A stretch of 64,000 nucleotides of DNA from Chroococcus sp. FPU101. GTDB lineage: Bacteria; Cyanobacteriota; Cyanobacteriia; Cyanobacteriales; Microcystaceae. The translations under genes and the position numbers were made by a program. The stretch spans positions 62,001 to 126,000 of the forward strand of contig NZ_BLJI01000001.1 in NCBI RefSeq assembly GCF_017312365.1, read 5' to 3'. Shown piece after piece: positions 29,215 through 39,200 of the stretch. The notes below the pieces were generated by a model. The model had not been told where the DNA came from, ran no database searches, and saw only the letters and a program-made list of their open reading frames with translations. Every line of letters starts with the position of its first letter. The first letter of the stretch is position 1.

Positions 29215-32200
29215 ACGAACTATCTTTAGAACAATCACAGCGTATTTTAGCAGCACTGCGAGAAGCACGTACCAAACTCGAAGCCGTAGAACGCGACCAA
29301 AATGAACCCATTGCGATTATCGGTATGGCGGGAAAATTCCCAGGAGCGAGAAATATTGAGGAATTCTGGCAAAATCTTCGCAAAGGGGAGATTGGTATTC
29401 AATTTATCGAGGATAATGAGTCTGACAACCCGAACTATGTTAAAGCTTATTCTAGTTTTGAGGATATAGACCATTTTGACGCGGCTTTTTTTGGCTATTC
29501 TCCCAGAGAAGCAGAAATTATTGACCCTCAACACCGAGTATTCCTCGAATGTGCTTGGCAAGCTTTAGAAAATGCGGGTTATGACTCCGATCGCTATTCA
29601 GGTACAATAGGAGTCTATGCGGGGGCTGCTTTAAACAGCTATTTAATTAACCTTCATTCTCAGCCACACCTTAGGGAAAACATCGATAATGTACAGGTTG
29701 TGGTTAGTAATGTGATGGGTTTGATGCCAACACGGGTTTCTTATAAACTAAACTTAACAGGGCCAAGTTGCGGTATTCAAACAGGATGTTCAACCTCATT
29801 AGTCGCGGTTCATCTTGCCTGTCAAAGTTTGCTAAACCGAGAATGTGATACAGCCTTAGCAGGTGGCATTACTATTAGTTCTTTCGGAAAAACGGGCTAT
29901 TTGTATCAAGAAGAGGGTATCGCGTCCCCTGATGGTTATTGTCGCGCTTTTGATGCCGATGCCCAAGGAACAGTATTCGGTAATGGTGTTGGGGTGGTTG
30001 TTCTGAAACGTCTATCAGTTGCTTTAGCTTCTAGAGATACTATCTATGCAGTGATTAAAGGTTCTGCCATTAATAACGATGGTTCTGAAAAAGTAGGTTT
30101 GACGGCTCCTAGTGTAACAGGTCAAGCAGCAGTGATAGAATCGGCTTTAAATAAGGCTGGTATTTCACCAGAAACGATTAAGTATATCGAAACACATGGT
30201 ACTGGAACCGCATTAGGTGACCCCATCGAAATCGCAGCCCTGAATAAAGCTTTTGGTAAGTATACTAATAAAAAGGGATTTTGTGCGCTGGCATCGGTTA
30301 AAACAAATATCGGACATTTAGATGCCGCCGCAGGAATAGTCGGATTAATCAAAACGGTTCTGTGTCTTAAACATCAGCAAATCCCACCGAGTCTTAATTT
30401 TACCCGTCCTAACCCAAAAATTGATTTTCAGAATAGCCCTTTTTATGTCAATACTCAGTTAAAGGAGTGGTCGAAAAATGGTATCCCCAGACGGGCGGGA
30501 GTCAGTTCGTTTGGTATGGGTGGTACTAATGCTCATGTTATTTTAGAAGAGGCTCCAGATTTAACAAATGTGCAAAATTTGCACTCTCAGCAACAGAGAA
30601 ATTATTATTTACTGATGTTGTCCGCTAAAACCCAGACTGCTTTAGAAACAGCTACCCTTAACCTCACGCACTATCTACAGCAGCATCTTGAACTTAATTT
30701 AGCTGATGTGGCTTATACCCTGCAAATGGGTCGCCGCACTTTTGATTATCGTCGCATGGTTGTTTGTCAAAATGCGGATGCTTTATTATCTTCAGATAGC
30801 TTAACTCAGTATCAACAATCAAGTCCTAAATCTGTAGCTTTCTTGTTTTCAGGGCAAGGCAGTCAATATATTAATATGGGTCGAGATTTGTATGAAACTG
30901 AACCGATATTTAGAGAATCTGTTGATAGTTGTTGTGAAAAGCTGAAATCTTATCTAAATTACGATTTACGAGAGGTACTATACTCTAATTTGGGTTCTGT
31001 TACCAAACCCCTACAAGAAACGGCTGATGTACAACCCGCTTTATTTGTAATTGAATACGCCCTAGCTCACCTTTGGATGTCTTGGGGTATTCAACCAACC
31101 GCCATGATAGGTCATAGCATCGGTGAATATGTTGCCGCTTGTCTGAGTGGTGTCTTTTCCCTAGAAGATGCTCTAAAACTGGTTGCTATTCGAGGCCAAC
31201 TGATGCAACAATGCACGTCTGGGGCTATGCTTTCTGTTTCTTTAAGTACGGAAAAAATTAAACCTTTACTGACACAAGATTTAGTCATTGGTGCTAGTAA
31301 TGCTCCCGAATTATGTGTAATATCAGGTACGATCGCAGCAATTAATGATTTAGAAAATCAACTTATCGAACAAAATATCCCTTGTCGTCGTCTCCATACC
31401 TCCCATGCGTTCCACTCCCCGATGATGGAGCCAATTATTGCCAAATTCACCGAAGAAGTACGCAAAATCAGCCTAAAATCACCTGAAATTTCCTTGATAT
31501 CCAACGTTACTGGGACTTGGATGACTGCAGAACAAGCCACAAATCCTAGCTACTGGGGGCAGCATCTCAGACAAACAGTCCGTTTTGCTGAAGGTATCGC
31601 CAAATTACTAGAATCTAAGCCGATTTTCCTCGAAATTGGGCCAGGACGAACCCTTACCACATTTGCACTAAGAACCCAACCCGAAGTTACTGCAATTACT
31701 TCTTTACGTCATCCTCAAGAAACAACCTCAGATGTTGCTTTTATCCTCAATTCTCTGGGTAAACTTTGGTTATCGGGTGTTGAAATCGATTGGACAGGAT
31801 TTTATACCCACCAACAACGACAACGTATACCCCTACCGACTTATCCCTTTGAACGTCAACGCTACTGGATTGAGAATAAACCGCCCGAAAAACCACTATT
31901 AAAAACAGAATTAACGAATTACTTCTATCTTCCAACATGGAAACGCTCAAAACTCTTAAATTTACCCAATAATCAGCAAACATGGCTTCTTTTTAGCAAC
32001 GATGAAGCTAAAGCAAGTCAATTAGAACCAGAAAATCAAACCGTTATTACTGTCAAAAGTAAAGAAAAATTTGCTCAAATTAGTGAGAAAGCTTACAGCA
32101 TAAATTGCCAAAATAGTCAAGAGTATGATCAATTATTACAGAAATTGGAGAAAATCCCAGAAGCGATCGTTTATTCTTGTGACAATGATTTTGGCTTTGA

Positions 32201-33611
32201 TGGTTTACTCTATTTAGTGCAAGCCATACACCGACAACAAATTACAACACCCATTCAAATCACAGTTATTACCCGTAATCTATATGATGTTACGGGAACA
32301 GAAACAATTAATCCGACTCAAGCAACGATTTTAGGACTGTGTAAAGTCATTCCCCAAGAATTTCCTCATCTAACCTGTCGTCAGATCGATCTTGAAGACA
32401 ATACACCTATACTAACCGAACTTAATCAAGGGACAGAACCAGTAGTTGCTTATCGGAATAACCATCGTTGGGTACAGACTTTTGAACCCATACCCTTATC
32501 CGAGTCCCAAACCATACGCTTACAACAAAGAGGAACTTATTTGATTGCAGGAGATTTAGTTGGGGGTTTAGGGTTAATGTATGCTCAATATCTAGCCCAA
32601 ACCGTCGTCGCTAAATTGATTTTAATCGGACAATTGCCCTTTCCCCAAAAAGAACAATGGGAAACGTGGTTAGTTACTCATGGACAACAAGACGAAATCA
32701 GTCGCAGTATTCGTTCATTACAAGCCCTAGAAGCGGCTGGAACCGAATTTAGTTTTTTTAGTGTTGATTTAGTAAATGAAGCCCAAATAAAGGAAATTAT
32801 CGCTTGTACAGAGGAAATTCACGGAGTGATCCATGCCGATTTAATGGGCGATCGCTATAGTTGTTCAATTCTGGATCTAACTACTGATGAGTGCGATCGG
32901 ATCTGGCATTCTAAGATTCAAGGATTACAAGTATTAGAAAAGGCTTTGCGCGGAAAAAACCCCCATTTCTATCTACTACAATCCTCCCTGTCGTCAGTCG
33001 TTGGCGGAGTGGGATTTGCGGCTTATGCGGGGGCTAATGCTTTTATGGATGCCTTTGCCCATCAACAGAACCAAAAAAGTTCAATTCCTTGGTTTAGTGT
33101 GAACTGGGATGCCGTACACGAAACGAATAGTAACCAAATAACAGGTCTTGATTTAGTTGATTTTGCCCTAACTCCAGATGAAATGTGGGAAGTAACCCAA
33201 CGGATTTTAGCTTGGGCAACCGTTCCACAAATCGTTGTTTCTGCTACTGATTTACAAACCCGAATCAAGCAAAGCATTACGCCAAAATCTTCCACCGAAG
33301 ATCATACAAGACCTCACTTACAAACAACCTATGTTCCTCCCCGTAACGAAACTGAACAAAAAATTGCTGCTGTTTTGCAAGAATTACTCGGTATTGACAA
33401 AGTGGGCATTCACGACAATTTCTTTGAATTGGGGGGTCATTCTTTACTCGCAATTCAAGCGGTTTCTAAACTTAGAGAAACCTTAAATGTCGAACTACCG
33501 ATGCGAGAATTTCTCTTTGAATCGCCCACAGTAGCAGGAATCGCCAGAATTATTACCGAGTCGCAAGAAAAAGCAATTGCTGAACTCTTAGAACAAGTAG
33601 AAAATCTTTAG
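29211..33611 (+). CDS. Type I PKS, KS-AT-KR-PCP (third polyketide module, hands over to NRPS)
   Basis: The protein has 1466 residues and its ATG overlaps the previous stop. KS spans ~27-450 (Cys193 in QTGCSTSLV, an unusual Gly before Cys). AT spans ~542-825 (Ser636 in GHSIGEY; HAFHSP, so malonyl). The KR-type region spans ~900-1330. Its cofactor loop reads GTYLIAGDLVGGLG instead of TGGxGxxG. The NADPH-contact Arg is Gln (LILIGQ) and HAAG reads HADL, yet Lys, Ser and Tyr positions (YAGANAF) remain. Reduction is therefore doubtful. The carrier at ~1375-1450 is peptidyl type (FFELGGHSLLAIQ, Ser1411), as expected for transfer to a condensation domain. There are no DH, ER or MT domains. The monooxygenase gene follows immediately and may act on this carrier-bound chain. 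Confidence 0.9.
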   Translation: MNELSLEQSQRILAALREARTKLEAVERDQNEPIAIIGMAGKFPGARNIEEFWQNLRKGEIGIQFIEDNESDNPNYVKAYSSFEDIDHFDAAFFGYSPREAEIIDPQHRVFLECAWQALENAGYDSDRYSGTIGVYAGAALNSYLINLHSQPHLRENIDNVQVVVSNVMGLMPTRVSYKLNLTGPSCGIQTGCSTSLVAVHLACQSLLNRECDTALAGGITISSFGKTGYLYQEEGIASPDGYCRAFDADAQGTVFGNGVGVVVLKRLSVALASRDTIYAVIKGSAINNDGSEKVGLTAPSVTGQAAVIESALNKAGISPETIKYIETHGTGTALGDPIEIAALNKAFGKYTNKKGFCALASVKTNIGHLDAAAGIVGLIKTVLCLKHQQIPPSLNFTRPNPKIDFQNSPFYVNTQLKEWSKNGIPRRAGVSSFGMGGTNAHVILEEAPDLTNVQNLHSQQQRNYYLLMLSAKTQTALETATLNLTHYLQQHLELNLADVAYTLQMGRRTFDYRRMVVCQNADALLSSDSLTQYQQSSPKSVAFLFSGQGSQYINMGRDLYETEPIFRESVDSCCEKLKSYLNYDLREVLYSNLGSVTKPLQETADVQPALFVIEYALAHLWMSWGIQPTAMIGHSIGEYVAACLSGVFSLEDALKLVAIRGQLMQQCTSGAMLSVSLSTEKIKPLLTQDLVIGASNAPELCVISGTIAAINDLENQLIEQNIPCRRLHTSHAFHSPMMEPIIAKFTEEVRKISLKSPEISLISNVTGTWMTAEQATNPSYWGQHLRQTVRFAEGIAKLLESKPIFLEIGPGRTLTTFALRTQPEVTAITSLRHPQETTSDVAFILNSLGKLWLSGVEIDWTGFYTHQQRQRIPLPTYPFERQRYWIENKPPEKPLLKTELTNYFYLPTWKRSKLLNLPNNQQTWLLFSNDEAKASQLEPENQTVITVKSKEKFAQISEKAYSINCQNSQEYDQLLQKLEKIPEAIVYSCDNDFGFDGLLYLVQAIHRQQITTPIQITVITRNLYDVTGTETINPTQATILGLCKVIPQEFPHLTCRQIDLEDNTPILTELNQGTEPVVAYRNNHRWVQTFEPIPLSESQTIRLQQRGTYLIAGDLVGGLGLMYAQYLAQTVVAKLILIGQLPFPQKEQWETWLVTHGQQDEISRSIRSLQALEAAGTEFSFFSVDLVNEAQIKEIIACTEEIHGVIHADLMGDRYSCSILDLTTDECDRIWHSKIQGLQVLEKALRGKNPHFYLLQSSLSSVVGGVGFAAYAGANAFMDAFAHQQNQKSSIPWFSVNWDAVHETNSNQITGLDLVDFALTPDEMWEVTQRILAWATVPQIVVSATDLQTRIKQSITPKSSTEDHTRPHLQTTYVPPRNETEQKIAAVLQELLGIDKVGIHDNFFELGGHSLLAIQAVSKLRETLNVELPMREFLFESPTVAGIARIITESQEKAIAELLEQVENL

Positions 33612-33621
33612 GATGGTGAAC

Positions 33622-34680
33622 ATGGATTTTAGTTTATTTTATTTCGATGGTGATGGCTCAGTAGCTCAAGCGGATCAATATCGACTGTTGATCGAAAGTG
33701 CTAAATTTGCCGATCGCAATGGCTTTGTAGCCCTTTGGACACCCGAACGACATTTTCATGCTTTCGGGGGGTTGTATCCCAATCCATCCCTTACAGGTGC
33801 CGCTTTAGCCATGGTGACCGAACGAGTACAATTACGAGCAGGCAGTGTAGTAGTACCTTTGCACCATCCTGTCCGTATTGCCGAGGATTGGGCAGTCGTG
33901 GATAATCTTTCCAATGGTCGGGCGGCGATCGCATTTGCTTCAGGTTGGACAATGGACGAATTTATTCTTTCTAGTGACCCCCATGCCAATCGTAAAGCGA
34001 ATATGTGGCGAGGGATCAAAGCAGTACAAAAACTCTGGCAAGGTGAAGCGGTAGACTTTCAGGATGCAACAGGAAGAACTGTCAGCGTCAAAACCCTACC
34101 GAAACCCCTACAACCTCATTTACCGACTTGGATCACCTGTCAATCTCCAGAAACCTTTTTAGAAGCGGGAAAAATGGGGGCTAATGTTCTGACTTCTTTA
34201 TTAGGGGGAACCCTTGAAGAACTTACACCCAAAATTAAGCTATATCGACAATCTTTGGCGAAATACGGACACTCAAAGGGAAAAGTAGCATTAATGTTAC
34301 ATACTTTTTTAGGGGAAGATGTCGATCAGGTTAAAGAAAAAGTCAGACAGCCTTTTTGTAATTATCTAAAAACCCATTATGACTTACTAGATAATTTAGC
34401 CAAAGGAATGGGCTTAAAAGTCGATCTCAAAAGCTTTTCTGAAGATGACTTAGAAAGTTTACTACTTTTTGGGGTCGAAGGATTTATGAAAGGGCGCTCA
34501 TTAATTGGTACCCCATCAAGTTGTCTACCTTTTATTGAACAAATACGACAAGCAGGGATTGATGAAATTGCGTGTTTAATCGATTTTGTCCCCGATTTTG
34601 ATTCTGTGATGGACAGCTTACCTTATTTAAAGCAATTACAAAATGCCTGTCAAGTTCAAGCACTCGGTGTAGGGTCATGA
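33622..34680 (+). CDS. Luciferase-like FMN-dependent monooxygenase (MupA/Atu3671 type)
   Basis: The protein has 352 residues from the ATG at 33622. An ATG at 33613 is in frame (355 aa), but 33622 has AGG 9 bases upstream and gives the usual family start MDFSLFYFDGDG. Typical TIM-barrel flavin monooxygenase signatures are WTPERHFHAFGGLYPNPSL, PLHHPVRIAEDWAVVDNLS and GRAAIAFASGW. This subfamily is found as free proteins or domains inside NRPS/PKS systems, where it oxidises carrier-bound intermediates; in the microginin pathway a related domain is tied to alpha-hydroxylation. Its position between the third PKS module and the exporter suggests hydroxylation of the polyketide chain before amino acids are added; that is inference. 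The stop overlaps the MFS start (ATGA). It needs reduced FMN from a reductase not seen here. Confidence 0.88.
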   Translation: MDFSLFYFDGDGSVAQADQYRLLIESAKFADRNGFVALWTPERHFHAFGGLYPNPSLTGAALAMVTERVQLRAGSVVVPLHHPVRIAEDWAVVDNLSNGRAAIAFASGWTMDEFILSSDPHANRKANMWRGIKAVQKLWQGEAVDFQDATGRTVSVKTLPKPLQPHLPTWITCQSPETFLEAGKMGANVLTSLLGGTLEELTPKIKLYRQSLAKYGHSKGKVALMLHTFLGEDVDQVKEKVRQPFCNYLKTHYDLLDNLAKGMGLKVDLKSFSEDDLESLLLFGVEGFMKGRSLIGTPSSCLPFIEQIRQAGIDEIACLIDFVPDFDSVMDSLPYLKQLQNACQVQALGVGS

Positions 34681-35855
34681 AAAAATTGATGGGCAACATA
34701 CACCGTAACGTCTGGATTCTGGGTTGGGTTAGTTTGCTGACTGACTTTGGAACCAAGATGATTCAATCGATCTTACCGTTATTTTTAGTCTCTACTTTGG
34801 GCGCAAATTTAATAACTGTTGGCATGATTGAAGGAATTGCTGAAGCAACCGCATCGGTACTCAAGATTTTTTCGGGTACTTTGAGTGATTATTGGGGAAA
34901 ACGCAAAGAATTAGCCATCGCAGGATATGGATTATCGGCGATCGTGATTCCGCTTTTTGCGTTAGCTAATAACCCCGTGTGGATTTTAATAGCGCGGTTT
35001 GGCGATCGTTTTGGCAAAGGGTTACGAGTCGCTCCCCGAAACGCTTTAGTCGCTGATGTCACCAAAGCAGAACATCGTGGGGCTGCCTATGGGTTTAGAC
35101 AGTCCCTAGATACCATTGGAGCCTTTTGTGGGCCATTGGCTGCGATCGTTCTTATGTACTCCACTGGACAAAATTACCGCTTGATTTTTTGGTTGGCTAT
35201 CATTCCAGCGTTTTTATCAGTTTTGTTGTTAGTGGTAGGTATCTCTGAACCGCCTAAATCCGTTCAACACAAACAATCACCTTGGAAATGGGACAATTAT
35301 CAACACTTAGGGAGAGATTATTGGCTCTTACTCTTAGTTGCTTTAGTGTTTAATTTAGGCAATTTCAGTGATGCGTTTTTGCTTTTGCGGGCTAATCAAG
35401 TTGGAATTTCTCCCTCACTCGTCCCCCTTTCTTTAGTAGTGATGAACCTAATTTACTCTCTCAGTGCCTATCCTGTCGGTTTGTTATCCGACCGTATAGG
35501 TCGAATTGGTCTTCTAAGTAGTGGTTTTTTGCTGTTTGCCCTAGTCTATCTCGGTTTTGCTTTTGCTCAGAATCCTATACAGATTTGGGTGCTATTTAGT
35601 ATATATGGTTTATATTTAGGATTGAGTCAGGGAATCTTGTTAGCCTTGGTCGCTGATCATACTCCTGTAGCTTTACGGGGTACGGCTTTTGGACTCATGA
35701 GTTTAGTGATCGGTATTGCTTTATTACCCGCGAGTGGGTTAGCTGGTTTTTTGTGGCAATCAATTAATCCACAAGCTCCTTTTTTAGCGGGAAGTCTTTT
35801 CGCCATCATTTCTTTATTTATTTTATTACTAACAATTAAAGATGAACGCAATTAA
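34677..35855 (+). CDS. MFS transporter, probable product exporter
   Basis: The protein has 392 residues and is hydrophobic throughout, with about 12 predicted membrane segments. Motif A-like GTLSDYWGKRKELAIAGYG follows TM2-3, and its second-half counterpart is YPVGLLSDRIGRIGLL. The loop RFGDRFGKGLRVAPRNALVAD is typical of a common bacterial drug/solute efflux subfamily. The ATG overlaps the monooxygenase stop by 4 bases, and the next NRPS starts 14 bases before this stop, so translation is coupled to the biosynthetic genes. Location inside the operon suggests export of, or self-protection against, the lipopeptide. Substrate and direction are inferred from context only. Confidence 0.88.
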   Translation: MKKLMGNIHRNVWILGWVSLLTDFGTKMIQSILPLFLVSTLGANLITVGMIEGIAEATASVLKIFSGTLSDYWGKRKELAIAGYGLSAIVIPLFALANNPVWILIARFGDRFGKGLRVAPRNALVADVTKAEHRGAAYGFRQSLDTIGAFCGPLAAIVLMYSTGQNYRLIFWLAIIPAFLSVLLLVVGISEPPKSVQHKQSPWKWDNYQHLGRDYWLLLLVALVFNLGNFSDAFLLLRANQVGISPSLVPLSLVVMNLIYSLSAYPVGLLSDRIGRIGLLSSGFLLFALVYLGFAFAQNPIQIWVLFSIYGLYLGLSQGILLALVADHTPVALRGTAFGLMSLVIGIALLPASGLAGFLWQSINPQAPFLAGSLFAIISLFILLLTIKDERN

Positions 35856-36192
35856 AGATGAATTAAATAAAAGGATTGCTGCCCTTTCTCCCGAGAAAAG
35901 AGCAATTTTTGAGCAAAAATTAAAAGAAATCAATTTACCACAAAAAAAAACAACCATTACTAAAAGAGCCGATCTCAATTCTTGTCCCCTATCATTTGCT
36001 CAAGAACGATTATGGTTTCTCCATCAGTTAGATCCAAGTAATGCAGCTTATCATATTCCGATCGCTTGGCATTTTACAGGAAAATTAGATATTCAAAAAT
36101 TACAAGATAGCTTGAATACAATTATTCAAAGACATGAATCTTTAAGGACTCGTTTTCCTTTTATTGATGGAAAACCTATCAAGATATTTTAA
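35842..36192 (+). CDS. NRPS condensation-domain N-terminus, 5' part of a frameshift-split NRPS
   Basis: This part has 116 residues: a helical N-terminal region (MNAIKDELNKRIAALSPEKR), then the C1 motif PLSFAQERLWFLHQLDP and HESLRTRF of an LCL-type condensation domain. It stops at TAA 36190-36192. Reading on in the other frame from 36180 gives QDILNNLIIKIPVIHLAKEQ and then the rest of the C domain. The intact sequence was thus probably DGKPIQDILNN, with one base lost near 36179. As it stands the peptide is non-functional. Either the sequence has an error here or the module is broken. Confidence 0.85.
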   Translation: MNAIKDELNKRIAALSPEKRAIFEQKLKEINLPQKKTTITKRADLNSCPLSFAQERLWFLHQLDPSNAAYHIPIAWHFTGKLDIQKLQDSLNTIIQRHESLRTRFPFIDGKPIKIF

Positions 36193-36299
36193 ATAATTTA
36201 ATCATAAAAATACCAGTTATTCATCTAGCAAAAGAACAAGTTCAACAATTTACCAAAGAAGAAGCACAACGACCTTTTAATTTAGAAACTGGGCCACTT

Positions 36300-39200
36300 T
36301 TGCGAGTTACTTTACTGCAATTAAATCCACAAGAATCGATCTTATTGATTATTTTTCATCATATTATTGCTGATGGTTGGTCAAGAGGAATTTTCTTAAA
36401 AGAATTAATAACTTTGTATAAATCAGATCAATTACCTGATTTACCGATACAATATGTTGATTTTGCGGACTGGCAACGACAATGGTTAACGGGTGAAGAA
36501 ATTAAAAAACAGTTAGCGTATTGGAAACAACAATTAGCTGATCTACCAGTCCTAAATCTTCCCACTGATTATCCTCGCCCTGTTGTACAATCGTTTCGAG
36601 GAGCCAGCCAATCTTTTAATTTATCTAAGCATTTGACTGATTCTTTAAAACAACTTAGTCGTCAAGAGAGGGTAACTTTATTTATGACCTTATTGACGGC
36701 TTTTAATATTTTGTTACATCGTTATAGTGGTCAAGATGATTTAGTCATTAGTTCACCGATCGCTAATCGAAATTACTCAGAAACAGAAGGAATAATTGGC
36801 TTTTTTGTCAATACTTTAATTTTAAGAAATAATCTTTCTAGAAATCCAACATTTTTAGAATTATTAAAACGAGTAAAAGAAATCACAACAGGAGCTTATA
36901 AACATCAAGATTTACCGTTTGCTAAATTAGTTGAAGATTTACAGCCTGAACGGAATTTGAGCCATAACCCTTTATTCCAAGTGATGTTTCAGTTACAGAA
37001 TGAAGCTTATCAATTACAAAATTCACCTTCTCCAGAATTGGCAATCCCTAACCTTAAACTAGAACAGTATTGGATTGAACTTGAGTTTACTAAATTTGAT
37101 TTAACTTGGCATCTGATCGAACAAGAAACAGGAATTTTAGGAGTCATTGAATACAGTACCGATTTGTTTAAAACTGAAACAATTACCCGAATGTTTCAAC
37201 ATTTCCAACAATTACTATCAGGGATTATTACTAATCCACAAAAGAGACTATCAGAATTAACTTTACTTTCGCCGACAGAACAACATCAATTATTAATTGA
37301 ATGGAATAATACTAAAACAGATGAAACCTTAGATTTAGTTCATCAAATTTTTGAAAAACAAGCCGAGAAAACGCCAAATAATATCGCCGTTGTTTGTGGA
37401 AATCAAAAACTCACTTATCAAGAATTAAACCAAAAAGCAAATCAACTTGCTCATCATCTTCAAATATTAGGGGTTAAACCAGAAACTTTAGTGGGTATCT
37501 GTTTTAAGCGTTCTCTAGAAATGGCGATCGCTATTTTAGGAATTCTTAAAGCGGGTGGTGCTTATGTTCCACTCGATCCAACTTATCCCCAAGATCGTCT
37601 AGCTTATATGTTAGAAGACTCGAAGGTTTTCTTACTCTTAACTCAAACAGAATTATTAGAAATTTTACCCCAAAATCAGACTCAAATTCTTTGTTTAGAT
37701 ACTAACCATCCCGTAGAGGTTTGGTCTGGTGACCCATCACAAAACACAAATATTAATGCCGATAATTTAGCCTATGTAATCTATACATCTGGATCGACTG
37801 GAAAACCGAAAGGAACCTTATTAACCCATCGTGGATTAATTAATTATTTAACTTGGGCAATTCAAGAATATAATGTGAGTGAAGGCGAAGGCTCCCCCGT
37901 ACAATCCTCTATCGGTTTTGATGCCACAATTACCAGTTTATATACCCCTCTACTCGTCGGTAAAACCGTTGTTTTATTACCTGAAGAACAAGAACTAGAA
38001 GTCCTTAATACAGACCATCATTATAGTTTACTTAAATTAACCCCTGCTTATCTCGGAATTCTCAGCCAATTTCCGCAAAAAGCGCAAACCAATGCTTTAA
38101 TTATTGGGGGTGAAGCCTTATTTGGAAATCATCTAACTTTTTGGCAGCATCAGACCCCAAATACCCGTTTAATCAACGAATATGGGCCGACTGAAACCGT
38201 CGTTGGTTGCTGTGTCTATGAAGTGCAAAAACCTGTAACGGGTTTGGTTCCGATTGGTAAAGCGATCGCTAATACACAACTCTATATTTTAGATCGTTAC
38301 TTACAACCTGTGCCGATCGGTGTCCCTGGGGAATTGTATATCGGGGGTGCTGGTGTAGCAAGGGGTTATCTGAATCGTCCAGATTTAACCGCAGATAAGT
38401 TTATCCCTAATCCTTTTTCTAGCGGTAGATTATATAAAACAGGAGATCAGGCACGATATTTATCTGACGGTAACATCGAATATTTAGGAAGATTAGACGA
38501 ACAGGTAAAAATTAGGGGTTTTCGGATTGAATTAGGGGAAATTGAAGCGGTTTTAGCACAACATCCCGATATAACAGAAGCTTTTGTAACAGTACATGAA
38601 GATACGCAGGGAAATAAACGTTTAGTCGCTTATCTTGTTCCATCTACTCCTCAAAATCTGCGTGATTTCCTCAAAAGCAAACTACCCGACTACATGATCC
38701 CATCAGCGTTTATCCCTTTAACTACCTTTCCCCTAACCGCTAATGGCAAAATTAATCGTAAAGCTTTACCGAGTCCAGATTTATCGACTACGACAGCTTC
38801 TTTAGTGTTACCTCGTACTGCTAATGAAGAGATTTTAGCGCAAATTTGGGCTGAAGTTTTAGGACGTGAATCGATTAGTATTCATGATAACTTTTTTGAA
38901 TTGGGTGGAGATTCAATTTTAAGCATTCAAATTATTGCTAAAGTGAATCAAAAAGGTTTAAAAATTACTCCAAAACAGCTATTTGAACATCAAACGATCG
39001 CACTTCTCGCCGCAGTAGCACAAACGGTTACCGCTACACAAATTGAACAAGGAATTGTTATAGGTAATGTTCCTCTCACACCGATTCAGGAATGGTTTTT
39101 TAAGCAAAATTTAATTGAACCTCACCATTATAATCAATCTGTTTTGTTAGAATTAAGTCCTCAAATACAGCCACAGCTTTTAGAACAAGTCATACAAGAA

